The position numbers and the translations under genes are program-made. The notes beneath the pieces are model-generated. The model did not search any database, was not told the DNA's origin, and saw nothing but the letters and a program-made list of their open reading frames with translations. DNA of 64,000 nt, taken from contig JAIPBH010000001.1 in NCBI GenBank assembly GCA_021739635.1, positions 293,209-357,208 on the forward strand. The letters run 5' to 3'. This DNA is from Flavobacteriaceae bacterium. GTDB lineage: Bacteria > Bacteroidota > Bacteroidia > Flavobacteriales > Flavobacteriaceae. Below are positions 45,050 to 54,950 of this stretch, one piece after another. Each line of letters opens with the position of its first letter. Position 1 is the first letter of the stretch.

Positions 45050-46960
45050 TTACTTTATCATTTCGTAACTACGTTTGATAAAGTTTGTTAATTCTTCTCC
45101 TTTTAACAAGCCTTGAGATAAACGCGCTAAATCTAAACTTTGGTTAATTAAACGTTCTTGTTTGTTTTTGGTTTTGGTTTCTAAAATGTCTCCAACCAAT
45201 TTTGAATTGGTATTAACTACCAAATTGTACATTTCAGGAAAACCTCCCATTCCAAACATACCGCCGCCGCCAGTTTGTTGCATCTCTTTCATACGGCGCA
45301 TAAATTCGGGTTGTGTAATGATGAATGGAGAAGCATCACTATCCATAGCTTCTAATTGCACCATGAATTTTTCTGAAGGGATGACTTCTTTTAATAATGC
45401 CTCTAAAGCTGTTTTTTGCTCCTCAGTTAATTTAGAAATCTCAGTGTCATCTTTTTGGATTAATTTGTTAATGTGATCACCGTCAACACGTGCAAAAGAA
45501 ATATTTTCTTTAGTGCTTTCCAGTTTCTGAATCAAATGAGATACAATTGGCGAATCTAATAACAATACTTCATAACCTTTCGCTTTAGCAGTTTCAATAT
45601 AACTGTGTTGAGCATCTTTATCTGAAGCATAAAGAATGACTAACTTACCATCTTTATCAGTTTGATTAGCTTTAATTTTGTTGAATAATTCATCATAAGT
45701 ATAGTATGTGCCATCAACTGTAGGATACAACGCAAAATCACCAGATTTTTCAAAGAATTTCTCTTCTGAAAGCATTCCATATTCAATCACAATTTTAATA
45801 TCGTTCCACTTAGCTTCAAAGTCTTCACGATTAGAATTGAATAGCGATTTTAATTTGTCGGCTACCTTTCTAGTGATGTACGACGATATTTTTTTAACAG
45901 CACCATCAGCTTGTAAATATGAACGTGATACGTTTAATGGAATATCTGGAGAATCAATCACACCACGAAGCATGGTTAAAAATTCTGGAACAATGCCTTC
46001 TACATTGTCAGTAACAAACACCTGATTTTGGTATAATTGGATTTTATCTTTTTGAATGTTCATATCCTGACCTAATTTTGGGAAATATAAAATTCCGGTA
46101 AGGTTGAATGGATAATCTACATTTAAGTGAATATTAAATAAAGGCTCTTCAAATTGCATTGGGTACAATTCTCTGTAAAAATCCTTGTAATCCTCATCTT
46201 TTAAATCAGCAGGTTGTTTTGTCCAAGCTGGGTTTGGGTTGTTAATGATATTATCAACGGTTATTTTGCGCTGAGGTTCTTTGGTTTCTTTACCATCTTT
46301 ATCTGTAATGGTTGAAGGTTCATGCTCTGGGTCATTAATTTCTTTAGTTCCAAATTTAATTGGAATAGGCATAAACTTGTTATATTTTAAAAGAAGTGTT
46401 CTAATGCGAGATTCTTCTAAAAACTCTGTAGAATCTTCAGCAATGTGAAGAATAATCTCAGTTCCTCTGTCTGTTTTATCATGAGCTTCTAAAGAAAACT
46501 CAGGACTTCCATCACAAGTCCAGTGAGCAGCAGGTGCATCTGTGAAAGATTTTGTGATTATTTCTACTTTTTCAGCTACCATAAAAGCTGAATAAAATCC
46601 AAGTCCAAAATGACCAATTATACCAGAATCTTTGGCTGAATCTTTATATTTGTCTAAAAATTCTTCAGCACCAGAAAATGCAATTTGATTTATGTATTTT
46701 TCAACTTCTTCTGCTGTCATACCTAAACCTTGGTCAATAATATGAAGCTTTTTCCCTTTTTTATCTACTTTAATTTCAATTTGAGGATTACCATATTCAA
46801 CTTTGGCATCACCAACGCTTGATAAGTGCTTTAATTTTAAAGTAGCATCTGTAGCGTTACTAATTAATTCACGAAGAAAAATTTCGTGATCACTATAGAG
46901 GAATTTTTTAATAAGTGGAAAAATATTTTCAACCGATACATTAATATTTCCTTTTGTCAT
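45050..46960 (-). CDS. htpG: Chaperone HtpG (Hsp90)
   Basis: 636 residues from ATG 46960 (MTKGNINVSVENIFPLI). The longer frame to 47089 adds 43 unlike residues and is rejected. GHKL ATPase motifs: ELISNATDA, DQGLGMTAEEV, GHFGLGFYSAFMV, plus middle domain (GVIDSPDIPLNVSRSYLQ) and C-terminal dimerisation. Helps client proteins fold under stress. Diverges from fabH by 180 bp. Confidence 0.95.
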   Translation of the reverse strand: MTKGNINVSVENIFPLIKKFLYSDHEIFLRELISNATDATLKLKHLSSVGDAKVEYGNPQIEIKVDKKGKKLHIIDQGLGMTAEEVEKYINQIAFSGAEEFLDKYKDSAKDSGIIGHFGLGFYSAFMVAEKVEIITKSFTDAPAAHWTCDGSPEFSLEAHDKTDRGTEIILHIAEDSTEFLEESRIRTLLLKYNKFMPIPIKFGTKEINDPEHEPSTITDKDGKETKEPQRKITVDNIINNPNPAWTKQPADLKDEDYKDFYRELYPMQFEEPLFNIHLNVDYPFNLTGILYFPKLGQDMNIQKDKIQLYQNQVFVTDNVEGIVPEFLTMLRGVIDSPDIPLNVSRSYLQADGAVKKISSYITRKVADKLKSLFNSNREDFEAKWNDIKIVIEYGMLSEEKFFEKSGDFALYPTVDGTYYTYDELFNKIKANQTDKDGKLVILYASDKDAQHSYIETAKAKGYEVLLLDSPIVSHLIQKLESTKENISFARVDGDHINKLIQKDDTEISKLTEEQKTALEALLKEVIPSEKFMVQLEAMDSDASPFIITQPEFMRRMKEMQQTGGGGMFGMGGFPEMYNLVVNTNSKLVGDILETKTKNKQERLINQSLDLARLSQGLLKGEELTNFIKRSYEMIK

Positions 46961-47140
46961 GTTATATATGTTTAAATTATGATTATTAATATGGTTCATC
47001 AATAGACAAAAAAAGTACCAAGAGTTAAAAGGTGACAAACTGGCACAATCTAAAATTTTATTAAATTGATTAAAAGCTATTTTAATCATTGTTTTTTAAA
47101 GTTTAAATTTTGTACTTTGCTTAAACAAATTAAACGTATT

Positions 47141-48145
47141 ATGTACAATTCAAAGATTATAGGCTTAGGTAAATATCTTCCTGATAACGTTGTTACGAAT
47201 GATGATTTATCAAATATGATGGATACTAATGATGAATGGATACAAGAACGAACTGGTATACAAGAAAGACGTTGGATAGAAGAAGGATCTGAAGATACAT
47301 CAGCAGTTATGGGTGCAAAAGCAGCGAAAATTGCTATTGAACGAGCCGGTTTAACCAAAGATGATATTGACTTTATTGTGTTTGCTACCTTAAGTCCAGA
47401 TTATTATTTTCCTGGTTGTGGTGTGCAAATTCAAGATTTGTTAGATATGCCAACGGTTGGAGCTTTAGATGTTAGAAATCAATGTTCTGGTTTTGTGTAT
47501 GCTATTTCTGTAGCAGACCAGTTTATTAAAACAGGCATGTATAAAAATGTTTTGGTAATAGGAGCAGAATATCATAGCAACGGTTTAGATAAAACAACAA
47601 GAGGACGAGGCGTTACAGTTATTTTTGGTGATGGCGCAGGTGCTTGTGTACTTTCAAGAGAGGAAGATACCACCAAAGGTATTCTATCAACTCATTTGCA
47701 TAGTGAAGGTAAATATGCTGATAAATTAATTGTAGCCTCACCAAGTATTGCTCACTGGGTTCCAGAAATTATTGAAGCTGGAGAAGAAGATATATCCTAT
47801 TTCCCTTATATGGATGGTACTTTTGTGTTTAAACATGCGGTTGTTAGGTTTAGTGAAGTGATTATGGAAGGCTTAATTAAAAATAATCTTAAAAAAGAAG
47901 ATATTGATATGTTGATTCCACATCAAGCAAATTTGAGAATCGCTCAATTTATTCAAAAGAAATTTGGATTGAGTGATGAACAAGTATTCAATAATATAAT
48001 GAAGTATGGTAATACTACAGCTGCATCTGTAGTTATTGCTTTAACTGAAGCTTGGGAGCAAGGTAAAATTAAAGAAGGAAATCATGTGGTTTTAGCAGCT
48101 TTTGGAAGTGGCTTTACTTGGGGAAGTGTTATTATTAAATGGTAA
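47141..48145 (+). CDS. fabH: 3-oxoacyl-ACP synthase III (FabH)
   Basis: 334 residues from ATG 47141 (MYNSKIIGLGKYLPDNVVTN); the upstream frame start at 47066 is rejected. Catalytic Cys115 (VRNQCSGFVYAIS), His in IPHQANLRI and Asn in KYGNTTAASV form the KAS III triad. Starts fatty acid synthesis by condensing acyl-CoA with malonyl-ACP. No plsX or rpmF neighbour, so it may be a second, specialised copy. Confidence 0.92.
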   Translation: MYNSKIIGLGKYLPDNVVTNDDLSNMMDTNDEWIQERTGIQERRWIEEGSEDTSAVMGAKAAKIAIERAGLTKDDIDFIVFATLSPDYYFPGCGVQIQDLLDMPTVGALDVRNQCSGFVYAISVADQFIKTGMYKNVLVIGAEYHSNGLDKTTRGRGVTVIFGDGAGACVLSREEDTTKGILSTHLHSEGKYADKLIVASPSIAHWVPEIIEAGEEDISYFPYMDGTFVFKHAVVRFSEVIMEGLIKNNLKKEDIDMLIPHQANLRIAQFIQKKFGLSDEQVFNNIMKYGNTTAASVVIALTEAWEQGKIKEGNHVVLAAFGSGFTWGSVIIKW

Positions 48146-48162
48146 GAATCTTTAAAAATCAA

Positions 48163-48197
48163 AAAACCCGAAATATTAAATATTTCGGGTTTTTTTT
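48163..48197 (+). terminator. fabH terminator
   Basis: AAAACCCGAAATA (48163-48175) pairs with TATTTCGGGTTTT (48181-48193), 13 bp, followed by T to 48197. Confidence 0.85.
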
Positions 48198-48535
48198 AGC
48201 TATTAATCAACTCCAACTAACACTTTAATGGAAGTCTATATAATTAAGACGTAATAGTTGTCTTTTTATTGCATTGCTAAATGTATTTAACATTTTTTAA
48301 CTTTTTTAAACAAAAAAACCCGAAATAAGACATTCCGAGTTTTAAAAGCTCTTTTTAAATACTAACTTAACGTTTTTGAATTTTGATAGCTGACTAATTC
48401 TAAAAAATTATAAATAGCGTTTTTGAAAAATGATTAGTATATACCGTTAACGTATGGATTTTATTTTTATTATTAAAAAAAATAATTTTAACATTTTTTA
48501 ACATTTGTAAACCATTAGGTTAGTTTAAAAATATT
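48198..48535. other. Intergenic stretch with degenerate repeats
   Basis: No coding frame. Contains a decayed copy of the fabH-type hairpin (AACCCGAAAT...ATTCCGAGTT, two mismatches, 48318-48342) overlapped by a short hairpin GAGTTT/AAGCTC with T run (48337-48356). A motif TTTAACATTTTTTAAC occurs twice, near 48284 and 48487. Nothing else supported. Confidence 0.5.
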
Positions 48536-48568
48536 AAAACCCAAAGCAAAAAACTTTGGGTTTTGTTA
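48536..48568. terminator. Terminator after the receptor gene
   Basis: AAAACCCAAAG (48536-48546) pairs with CTTTGGGTTTT (48554-48564), 7-nt loop. Runs of four A and four T flank the stem, so it works on either strand; it lies 63 bp beyond the end of the receptor gene. Confidence 0.65.
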
Positions 48569-48626
48569 TTTAATAACCTTGCATTACACTAACCATCAAC
48601 TATAATAAGAAGGCTATTAAATTTTT

Positions 48627-51110
48627 TTAAATGAACCCTCCGCCACCAGATTTTTCATTGCTATCTCTGTTTTTGCGTTGTAAGGCTCTATATTTTCCAC
48701 CACCAAAACGGTATGAGAGTCCTATGTTCCATGCATTGCTTTCCCAATGAAATTCTCCTTTTGAAGGAAACGGTCTATCTCCTTCAAACTCAAATTTCAT
48801 GGTGTTAAAAATATCATTATAGTTAAAGCTAAAAGTAGCTCTGTCATCTTCTAAGAAGCTATAGCGTAAACCTGTATTTACCATAAACATAGGTAATCTG
48901 TTCATTTGTAACCCATTTTCTTTTCCTCTATACATGGTAAATAATGAAAGATTAAGTTTTTTAGTTGCTTTAAAGTTATTGAATACTCTAAAATTCCAAA
49001 CTAAGTTATCTACTTCAATAGTTGATATTAAAATGTCATTGGCAGTAGCGGTTTCAATAGGTGCATTTAAAGTTTCAGTAATTCCTTTTTGTTTTTTAGA
49101 ATACAAATCAAAGCTTGCATTAAAGTTCCACCAGCTTGTTGGTTTATAATTTGAATTTAATTCCACGCCATAAGCAGTAGTATTATCAAAATTATCAAAA
49201 CTCAAAATAGTTTTGTTTAAATCAATTCTGTCAATAAATAGTGCTCTGTTGATTTCGTCTTCTATAATTCTGTAAAATACACCACCAGTAATACTGCCTT
49301 TTTCTAATTTTCTTGTATAATTTATTTCAAAAGAATTTGTGAATTGTGGTTGCAATTGGGTATTTCCAAAAGATGATATTAAAGGTGTACTCCATTCTCT
49401 AATTGGGTTTACTTGCTCTAAACCTGGTCTATCTACACGACGACTAAAACTTGCTTGATATGAATTTTTTTCAGTTGGTGAATAGGTGAAAAAAGCCGAT
49501 GGATATACTTGGAAATAATCATTTTTAAACGGACTTGTTTCTGTTGAATTATCAAATGTTTTAATAGCTTTTGCGTCTTCAGTAACAGTTTCTGCTCTGA
49601 CACCAAGTTGAAGCGTCCATTTTTCAAATGATTTACTATAGGTAGTATATGCAGAATAAATGTCTCTTTTATAAGTAAAGTCTGTGCTTGGAGTAGTTAT
49701 AAATTCATCTCCATTATTCTCAATGTCATCTTGATTTTCATTAAAAGATAAACCTGTAGAACTATAGTCAATATTGGTTTCAAATAATCTGGCTTCTAAA
49801 CCAACTTCTAGTTTTGCTTTTTCTGAAACAGGGTTTACATAATCTATATTGGCAACGGTTTGGTCTCTTTTGGTATAAACATAATCTGTGTAATTTGGAG
49901 GAAATGAAAAATTAAAGAAATTAAAATTAGAAACTTCATCATTTTTGAACTTGCTATAATCAACTTCAATATCCAGTTTTTCACCTTCTTTTGCAAAGGT
50001 ATGATTAAATACACCATTGTATTGAGATGATAGATTATCATTCTCATTATCAAATAATTGCGATTGTATAGGTTGGTTTATATATTGTACGCCCGTAGAA
50101 CCTGCTCCTTTGCCATCATACTTGTTTTGGTTAGTAAAGAATGAAAAGGTATTGTTATCATTCATATAAAAATCTAAACCAGCTTTGTATAAATGAGATT
50201 TATTATCGTTATTAAAATTAAATAATTGTAAAGAGTTATCATCTAAACGTTTAACTTGACCATAATTATTAGACTTTCCAATGTTGTTGCCATAGTTTCC
50301 GTAAATATTAAATTTTCCATTTCTATAGTTTAAATCTACAGAACTATTAAAGCGAGCGTTAATATCTTTGGTTAATCCTAAATTTAAATTTCCATTAAAT
50401 CCAACATTTGTGTTTTTATGAAGTATAATATTGATCATGCCACTCATGCCTTCAGGATTATATTTTGCCGAAGGATTTGTAATGAGTTCAATACTTTTAA
50501 TAGACGTAGAAGGTATTTGTTTTAATAACTGAGCTACAGGAATATTTGATAGCTTTCCATCAACCATAACGCGTACGTTTTCATTGCCACGTAAACTAAT
50601 ATTTCCAGTTTGCTGATCAATACTAACCGATGGAATATTATTCATAATATCTGAAGCAGTTGGTCCAGCTGTAGTTAAATCTTTACCAACAGTAATAACT
50701 TTTCTATCAACTTTTTGTTGAATAGTTGAAACTTCTGCAACAACAGTAACTTCATCTAATTTAGCAACATCTTCTTCAAGTAAAATATCACCTAAATTAA
50801 TGTCGTATGCTTTATTTCCAACATCAATAGTTTTTTGAATGGTTTTATACCCGATATATTGAATAGTTACTGTGGCTTTTCCTTCAGGTATTTTAGAAAT
50901 ATTAAAGGTTCCGTCATCTAATGTGATGCCGCCAGTAAGGGTTTCATTTGCTTCATCTTTAATAATAACATTAACGTAGGGTAAAGGTTCATGTAGTGAA
51001 GCATCTAAAATTTTACCAGAAATGGAACCTGTTTTGGGCTCGTTACTTAATGGTTGAGCATTTGTTAGAGCACAAAAAAGTAATGTGCACAGCAGTACAA
51101 AATTTTTCAT
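48627..51110 (-). CDS. TonB-dependent receptor-like outer-membrane protein
   Basis: 827 residues. Signal peptide (MKNFVLLCTLLFCALTNAQ), carboxypeptidase-regulatory-like beta domain (ISGKILDASLHEPLPYVNVIIKDE; about 28-115), plug domain (ASDIMNNIPSVSIDQQTGNISLRGNENVRVMVDG), then a long beta-barrel (OMP_b-brl_3 type) ending in NIGLSYRFGGGKY plus a Gly-rich tail. No SusD partner. Substrate unknown. A possible ECF promoter lies 64 bp upstream. Confidence 0.88.
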   Translation of the reverse strand: MKNFVLLCTLLFCALTNAQPLSNEPKTGSISGKILDASLHEPLPYVNVIIKDEANETLTGGITLDDGTFNISKIPEGKATVTIQYIGYKTIQKTIDVGNKAYDINLGDILLEEDVAKLDEVTVVAEVSTIQQKVDRKVITVGKDLTTAGPTASDIMNNIPSVSIDQQTGNISLRGNENVRVMVDGKLSNIPVAQLLKQIPSTSIKSIELITNPSAKYNPEGMSGMINIILHKNTNVGFNGNLNLGLTKDINARFNSSVDLNYRNGKFNIYGNYGNNIGKSNNYGQVKRLDDNSLQLFNFNNDNKSHLYKAGLDFYMNDNNTFSFFTNQNKYDGKGAGSTGVQYINQPIQSQLFDNENDNLSSQYNGVFNHTFAKEGEKLDIEVDYSKFKNDEVSNFNFFNFSFPPNYTDYVYTKRDQTVANIDYVNPVSEKAKLEVGLEARLFETNIDYSSTGLSFNENQDDIENNGDEFITTPSTDFTYKRDIYSAYTTYSKSFEKWTLQLGVRAETVTEDAKAIKTFDNSTETSPFKNDYFQVYPSAFFTYSPTEKNSYQASFSRRVDRPGLEQVNPIREWSTPLISSFGNTQLQPQFTNSFEINYTRKLEKGSITGGVFYRIIEDEINRALFIDRIDLNKTILSFDNFDNTTAYGVELNSNYKPTSWWNFNASFDLYSKKQKGITETLNAPIETATANDILISTIEVDNLVWNFRVFNNFKATKKLNLSLFTMYRGKENGLQMNRLPMFMVNTGLRYSFLEDDRATFSFNYNDIFNTMKFEFEGDRPFPSKGEFHWESNAWNIGLSYRFGGGKYRALQRKNRDSNEKSGGGGFI

Positions 51111-51173
51111 TTTTTGATTGATTGATTTTTTTTGGTTAATAATTAACAGAACTGATTAGGTTCTTATAATGCA

Positions 51174-51198
51174 GACGACTAAATTTATGTTATGTTAC
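51174..51198 (-). promoter_or_regulatory. Possible ECF promoter of the receptor gene
   Basis: Minus-strand GTAAC (51194-51198), 14 bp, GTCGTC (51174-51179). One base shorter in spacing than the pair at 37.2-37.3 kb. It lies 64 bp before the receptor start. Confidence 0.5.
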
Positions 51199-51232
51199 TC
51201 ATATTTTTATTCTTAACACTTTTTTAACAAAC

Positions 51233-51595
51233 ATGAAAAAGAAAACTTTAGTAATTGGAGCCTCATTAAACCCTGATAGATATTCACATTTGGTAATACA
51301 TAAACTTGTAAATCATGAGTTTGAAGTTGTAGCTTTTGGTTTAAAATCAGGAATTGTTGCAGGAGTTATTTTAGATACTGAATTAAAACATTATGAAAAC
51401 ATTCATACAGTAACTCTATACATAAATCCTAAAGCACAAAAAATGTATTATGATTACATTTTAGCATTAAAACCACAGCGAGTTATTTTTAATCCAGGAA
51501 CTGAAAATCCTGAATTTTATAAAATTTTAGAAGAACATAATATTTTTTATGAAGTTGCCTGCTCTTTAGTGTTACTTTCTACAAATCAATATTAA
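51233..51595 (+). CDS. CoA-binding domain protein
   Basis: 120 residues, Rossmann-like CoA_binding_2 fold: KTLVIGASLNPDRYSHLVIHKLVNHEFEVVAFGLKSG, then INPKAQKMYYDYILALKPQRVIFNPGTENPEF. Like YccU. The last 24 bp overlap the convergent symporter gene. Role unknown. Confidence 0.85.
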   Translation: MKKKTLVIGASLNPDRYSHLVIHKLVNHEFEVVAFGLKSGIVAGVILDTELKHYENIHTVTLYINPKAQKMYYDYILALKPQRVIFNPGTENPEFYKILEEHNIFYEVACSLVLLSTNQY

Positions 51596-53008
51596 TCCTA
51601 AAAAGCTTAAAAATCCATTTAAAATCAAAACAAAAAAGCCAAAATCAAAGCCAAACCACTTAATGCTATTTATACTTATAAAATAAGATAAAATAGGAGA
51701 AGCAATGGCCACAATTGGAACTAATTTATCTCTGACTTTTAATTTTGTAAATAATCCAAACGCATACAGACCAAGTAAGGGTCCATAAGTATAACCAGCA
51801 AAAAGAAATAATTTAGAAATAATACTTTCATCTTTTATAAGATACTTAAAGGATATTATAACCAATATTAAAACAAAAGAAATGGCTATATGAATGTTTT
51901 TTCTTATGGATATTTGTTTTTCTGAATTATACTTTTTTTCTATATCTAAAATATCTATACTAAAAGAAGTTGTAAGAGAAGTTAAGGCACTATCGGCACT
52001 ACTATATGCTGCAGCAATTAACCCAATGATAAAGAAAGAAAGTACACCAGCACCTAAATAGTTTTTAGCTAAAATGGGATATAAATCATCTTTATGTACA
52101 TCAATACCTAGCTGTTGTGCATAAACTGTTAAAAGTAACCCTAAACTTAAAAACAAAAAGTTAACAATAGTCAATACAATGGTGAACCAAAACATGTTTT
52201 TTTGAGCATCTTTCAATGACTTACAAGTCAGGTTTTTTTGCATATTGTCTTGATCTAAACCTGTCATCACTATGGCAATAAATGCTCCAGAAATAAACTG
52301 TTTCCAAAAATAATTACCTAGTTTATAGTCATCAAAAAAGAAGGTTTTAGATAAGTTGTTATCCAAAATATAACCTAATAAGTTTTTGCTATTTAATCCT
52401 AACTCTTCGCTTACAAAATAAATAGTCACAACAACCGCTATTAGCATAAATAGTGTTTGAAAAATATCTGTCCAAATAATAGTTTTTATTCCAGATTTAA
52501 AGGTGTAAAGCCAAATTAGTAAAACTGTAATCGTTACAGTTTGCCAAAAGGCAATTCCTATTTCATTAAAAATTATTATTTGTAAAACGTTTGCAACTAA
52601 ATACAATCTAAAGCTAGCAATAATTATTCTTGATATTAAGAAAAAGGACGCGCCGGTTTTGTATGAACTTTTTCCAAAACGTGTTTCTAAATAAGTGTAA
52701 ATTGAAGTTAAATTAAGTTTATAATACAATGGTAATAATACAGTTGCAATAACTAAATAACCAACAATATATCCTAAAACTACCTGCATATAGCTAAACT
52801 GTGAAGCTTCAACCCAACCAGGAACAGAAATAAAAGTTACTCCAGAAAGTGATGCACCTATCATTCCAAAGGCAACTACATACCAAGGAGCTTGTTTATT
52901 GGCCTTAAAAAAAGTATCATTATCTTTTTTTTTACTTGTGAAATAAGATATCAAAATAAGAACTCCAAAATATGATACAATAAGTAATATGATTTTTGTA
53001 GCTGTCAT
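51572..53008 (-). CDS. Sodium:solute symporter (SSS family)
   Basis: 478 residues from ATG 53008 (MTATKIILLIVSYFGVLILISYFTS); the longer frame to 53029 adds seven residues and is less likely. About 13 membrane helices, with SSS features near the N-terminus (MIGASLSGVTFISVPGWVEASQFSYMQVVLGYIVGYLVIA) and later (SSADSALTSLTTSFSIDI). Na+-coupled uptake of an unknown small solute. Convergent 24-bp overlap with the CoA-binding gene. Confidence 0.9.
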   Translation of the reverse strand: MTATKIILLIVSYFGVLILISYFTSKKKDNDTFFKANKQAPWYVVAFGMIGASLSGVTFISVPGWVEASQFSYMQVVLGYIVGYLVIATVLLPLYYKLNLTSIYTYLETRFGKSSYKTGASFFLISRIIIASFRLYLVANVLQIIIFNEIGIAFWQTVTITVLLIWLYTFKSGIKTIIWTDIFQTLFMLIAVVVTIYFVSEELGLNSKNLLGYILDNNLSKTFFFDDYKLGNYFWKQFISGAFIAIVMTGLDQDNMQKNLTCKSLKDAQKNMFWFTIVLTIVNFLFLSLGLLLTVYAQQLGIDVHKDDLYPILAKNYLGAGVLSFFIIGLIAAAYSSADSALTSLTTSFSIDILDIEKKYNSEKQISIRKNIHIAISFVLILVIISFKYLIKDESIISKLFLFAGYTYGPLLGLYAFGLFTKLKVRDKLVPIVAIASPILSYFISINSIKWFGFDFGFFVLILNGFLSFLGLILICRK

Positions 53009-53134
53009 GTATTTAAATTCAACTGTCAAATTACATATTTAAAAACGCTATTTCCAAATGAGAGATAATAAATGTTTATAAAATAAAATAATATTGAATT
53101 TAACAGTTTATATTAAAATTGTAAATTCGCCCAC

Positions 53135-53752
53135 ATGGAATTTTCATCAAAATTATTAGAACGAGCAGTAAATGAAATGTCGCAACTTCCAGGAATTGGA
53201 AAGCGTACAGCATTACGCTTGGTTTTACATATGCTTAAGCAACCAAAAGAACAAATAGTGGCATTGTCTCAGGCGTTACAAACTATGAGAAACGACATAA
53301 AATTTTGTAAATCTTGCCATAATATAAGTGATGTAGAGTTATGCGAAATATGCTCAAACCCAAGTAGAAATGAACAAATAATATGTGTTGTTGAAGATGT
53401 TAGAGACGTCATGGCTATTGAAAATACAAGTTCTTTTAAAGGGTTATACCATGTTTTAGGAGGAAAAATTTCACCAATGGATGGCATTGGTCCGCATGAT
53501 TTAAATATAGAATCTCTTATAAATAAAGTTAAACAAGGATATATTAAAGAACTTATTTTTGCCTTAAGCTCAACAATGGAAGGTGATACTACTAATTTTT
53601 ATATTTTCAAGCAAATTCAAAATTATAATGTTGTAACATCAACTATTGCCAGAGGAATTTCTGTAGGCGATGAGTTAGAATATGCTGATGAAATTACCTT
53701 AGGAAGAAGCATTTTAAACCGAATTCCTTTTGAATCAACCTTAAAACTATAA
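53135..53752 (+). CDS. recR: Recombination mediator RecR
   Basis: 205 residues. Helix-hairpin-helix [17 protein letters not shown], four-Cys zinc finger [16 protein letters not shown] (about 58-73), Toprim domain ([34 protein letters not shown]) and C-terminal [20 protein letters not shown]. Acts with RecO/RecF to load RecA at gaps. Only 8 bp separate it from the glycosyltransferase gene. Confidence 0.97.
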   Translation: MEFSSKLLERAVNEMSQLPGIGKRTALRLVLHMLKQPKEQIVALSQALQTMRNDIKFCKSCHNISDVELCEICSNPSRNEQIICVVEDVRDVMAIENTSSFKGLYHVLGGKISPMDGIGPHDLNIESLINKVKQGYIKELIFALSSTMEGDTTNFYIFKQIQNYNVVTSTIARGISVGDELEYADEITLGRSILNRIPFESTLKL

Positions 53753-53760
53753 GCTCTCAC

Positions 53761-54864
53761 TTGAAACTTTCTGTAATAATCTTAAACTACAATGTACGCT
53801 ACTTTTTAGAGCTCTGCTTGAAAAGTGTTCAGCAAGCCATTAAAACTATAGATGCTGAAATTATTTTAGTAGATAATAATTCAAAAGATGATAGTTGTCA
53901 AATGGTTAAAGACTTATTTCCTGAAGTTATTTTAATTGAAAATAAAGAAAATTCTGGGTTTTCAAAAGGCAATAATATAGGTTTTGAAAGCGCTAAAGGC
54001 GAATATATTTGTATTTTAAATCCCGATACAGTTTTGCCTGAAGATATTTTTGTGAAACTTTTTGGTTTTTCATTAAGCATAAAAAATTTAGGTATTGTTG
54101 GTTGTAAATTAATAAATGGTAGAGGCGAGTTTTTACCCGAAAGTAAACGCAATATACCATTTGTAAAAGCAGCTGTAAAAAAAATATTAGGAGACACAAG
54201 TGATTACTATGCAACTCATTTAAAGGACAATGAAACAGGAAAAGTATCTGTTTTAGTTGGTGCTTTTATGTTTATGAAGTATGATGTTTTTAATGCAGTA
54301 AATGGATTTGATGAAGATTATTTTATGTACGGTGAAGATATTGATTTATCATATAAAATATTAAAAGCTGGCTATGATAATTACTATTATGCAGATGCAA
54401 CATTAATACATTTTAAAGGTGAAAGCACTTTAAGAGATAAATTGTATGCCAAACGGTTTTATGGAGCTATGCAAATTTTTTATCAAAAGCATTTTAAAAG
54501 ACATGTAATTTTTAATCTATTAGTCTGGTTTGGAATTAGAATGGTTTATTTTTTTAGAAAAATTCCGGTTATTAACAGAAAAAAAGTAGAAAGATTCTTT
54601 TTTATTTCTAATGAAATGAATCCAGAATTGAAAAAAACTTTAAAAAGTGAAGTTATTTTAAAGTCAAGTTTAGATGAAAAACTTCCAAATAATTCAGAAA
54701 TCATATTTGATAATAATGTGTTAGCATTTAAGGATATTATTCAAAAGATAGAATTATTAAGCGAAAATAGGTTAGTAACATTTAAAATTTTACCAAAGGA
54801 TTCTAATTTCATCATAGGAAGCGATAATGCCATATCACGAGGAGAAATTTTAAACTTTAAGTAG
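53761..54864 (+). CDS. Family 2 glycosyltransferase
   Basis: 367 residues from TTG 53761 (MKLSVIILNYNVRYFLELCLKSV). GT-A motifs ILVDNNSKDDS, NSGFSKGNNIGFESAKGEYICILNPDT (NPD as the DxD-like site) and NGFDEDYFMYGEDIDLSYKI. Transfers a sugar onto an envelope polysaccharide or lipid; acceptor unknown. About 100 residues after the GT domain, with a membrane-facing helix near 255-270, have no known match. Confidence 0.9.
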   Translation: MKLSVIILNYNVRYFLELCLKSVQQAIKTIDAEIILVDNNSKDDSCQMVKDLFPEVILIENKENSGFSKGNNIGFESAKGEYICILNPDTVLPEDIFVKLFGFSLSIKNLGIVGCKLINGRGEFLPESKRNIPFVKAAVKKILGDTSDYYATHLKDNETGKVSVLVGAFMFMKYDVFNAVNGFDEDYFMYGEDIDLSYKILKAGYDNYYYADATLIHFKGESTLRDKLYAKRFYGAMQIFYQKHFKRHVIFNLLVWFGIRMVYFFRKIPVINRKKVERFFFISNEMNPELKKTLKSEVILKSSLDEKLPNNSEIIFDNNVLAFKDIIQKIELLSENRLVTFKILPKDSNFIIGSDNAISRGEILNFK

Positions 54865-54905
54865 TTTTAATTATAAATAGTGTAATGAAACTTGCGATTT
54901 TTAAG

Positions 54906-54913
54906 TAATTTTG
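54906..54913 (+). promoter_or_regulatory. E2 gene -7 box TAATTTTG
   Basis: TAATTTTG followed by CA, 37 bp before the ATG at 54951. No convincing -33 element. Confidence 0.45.
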
Positions 54914-54950
54914 CAAATGAAAACAAAAAACTGAGTATTACTATATAGAT

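Noticed and set aside
48193-48356. Small RNA between the fabH terminator and the degenerate hairpin
   Set aside because: No clear promoter box and the second hairpin has mismatches; kept only as degenerate sequence.
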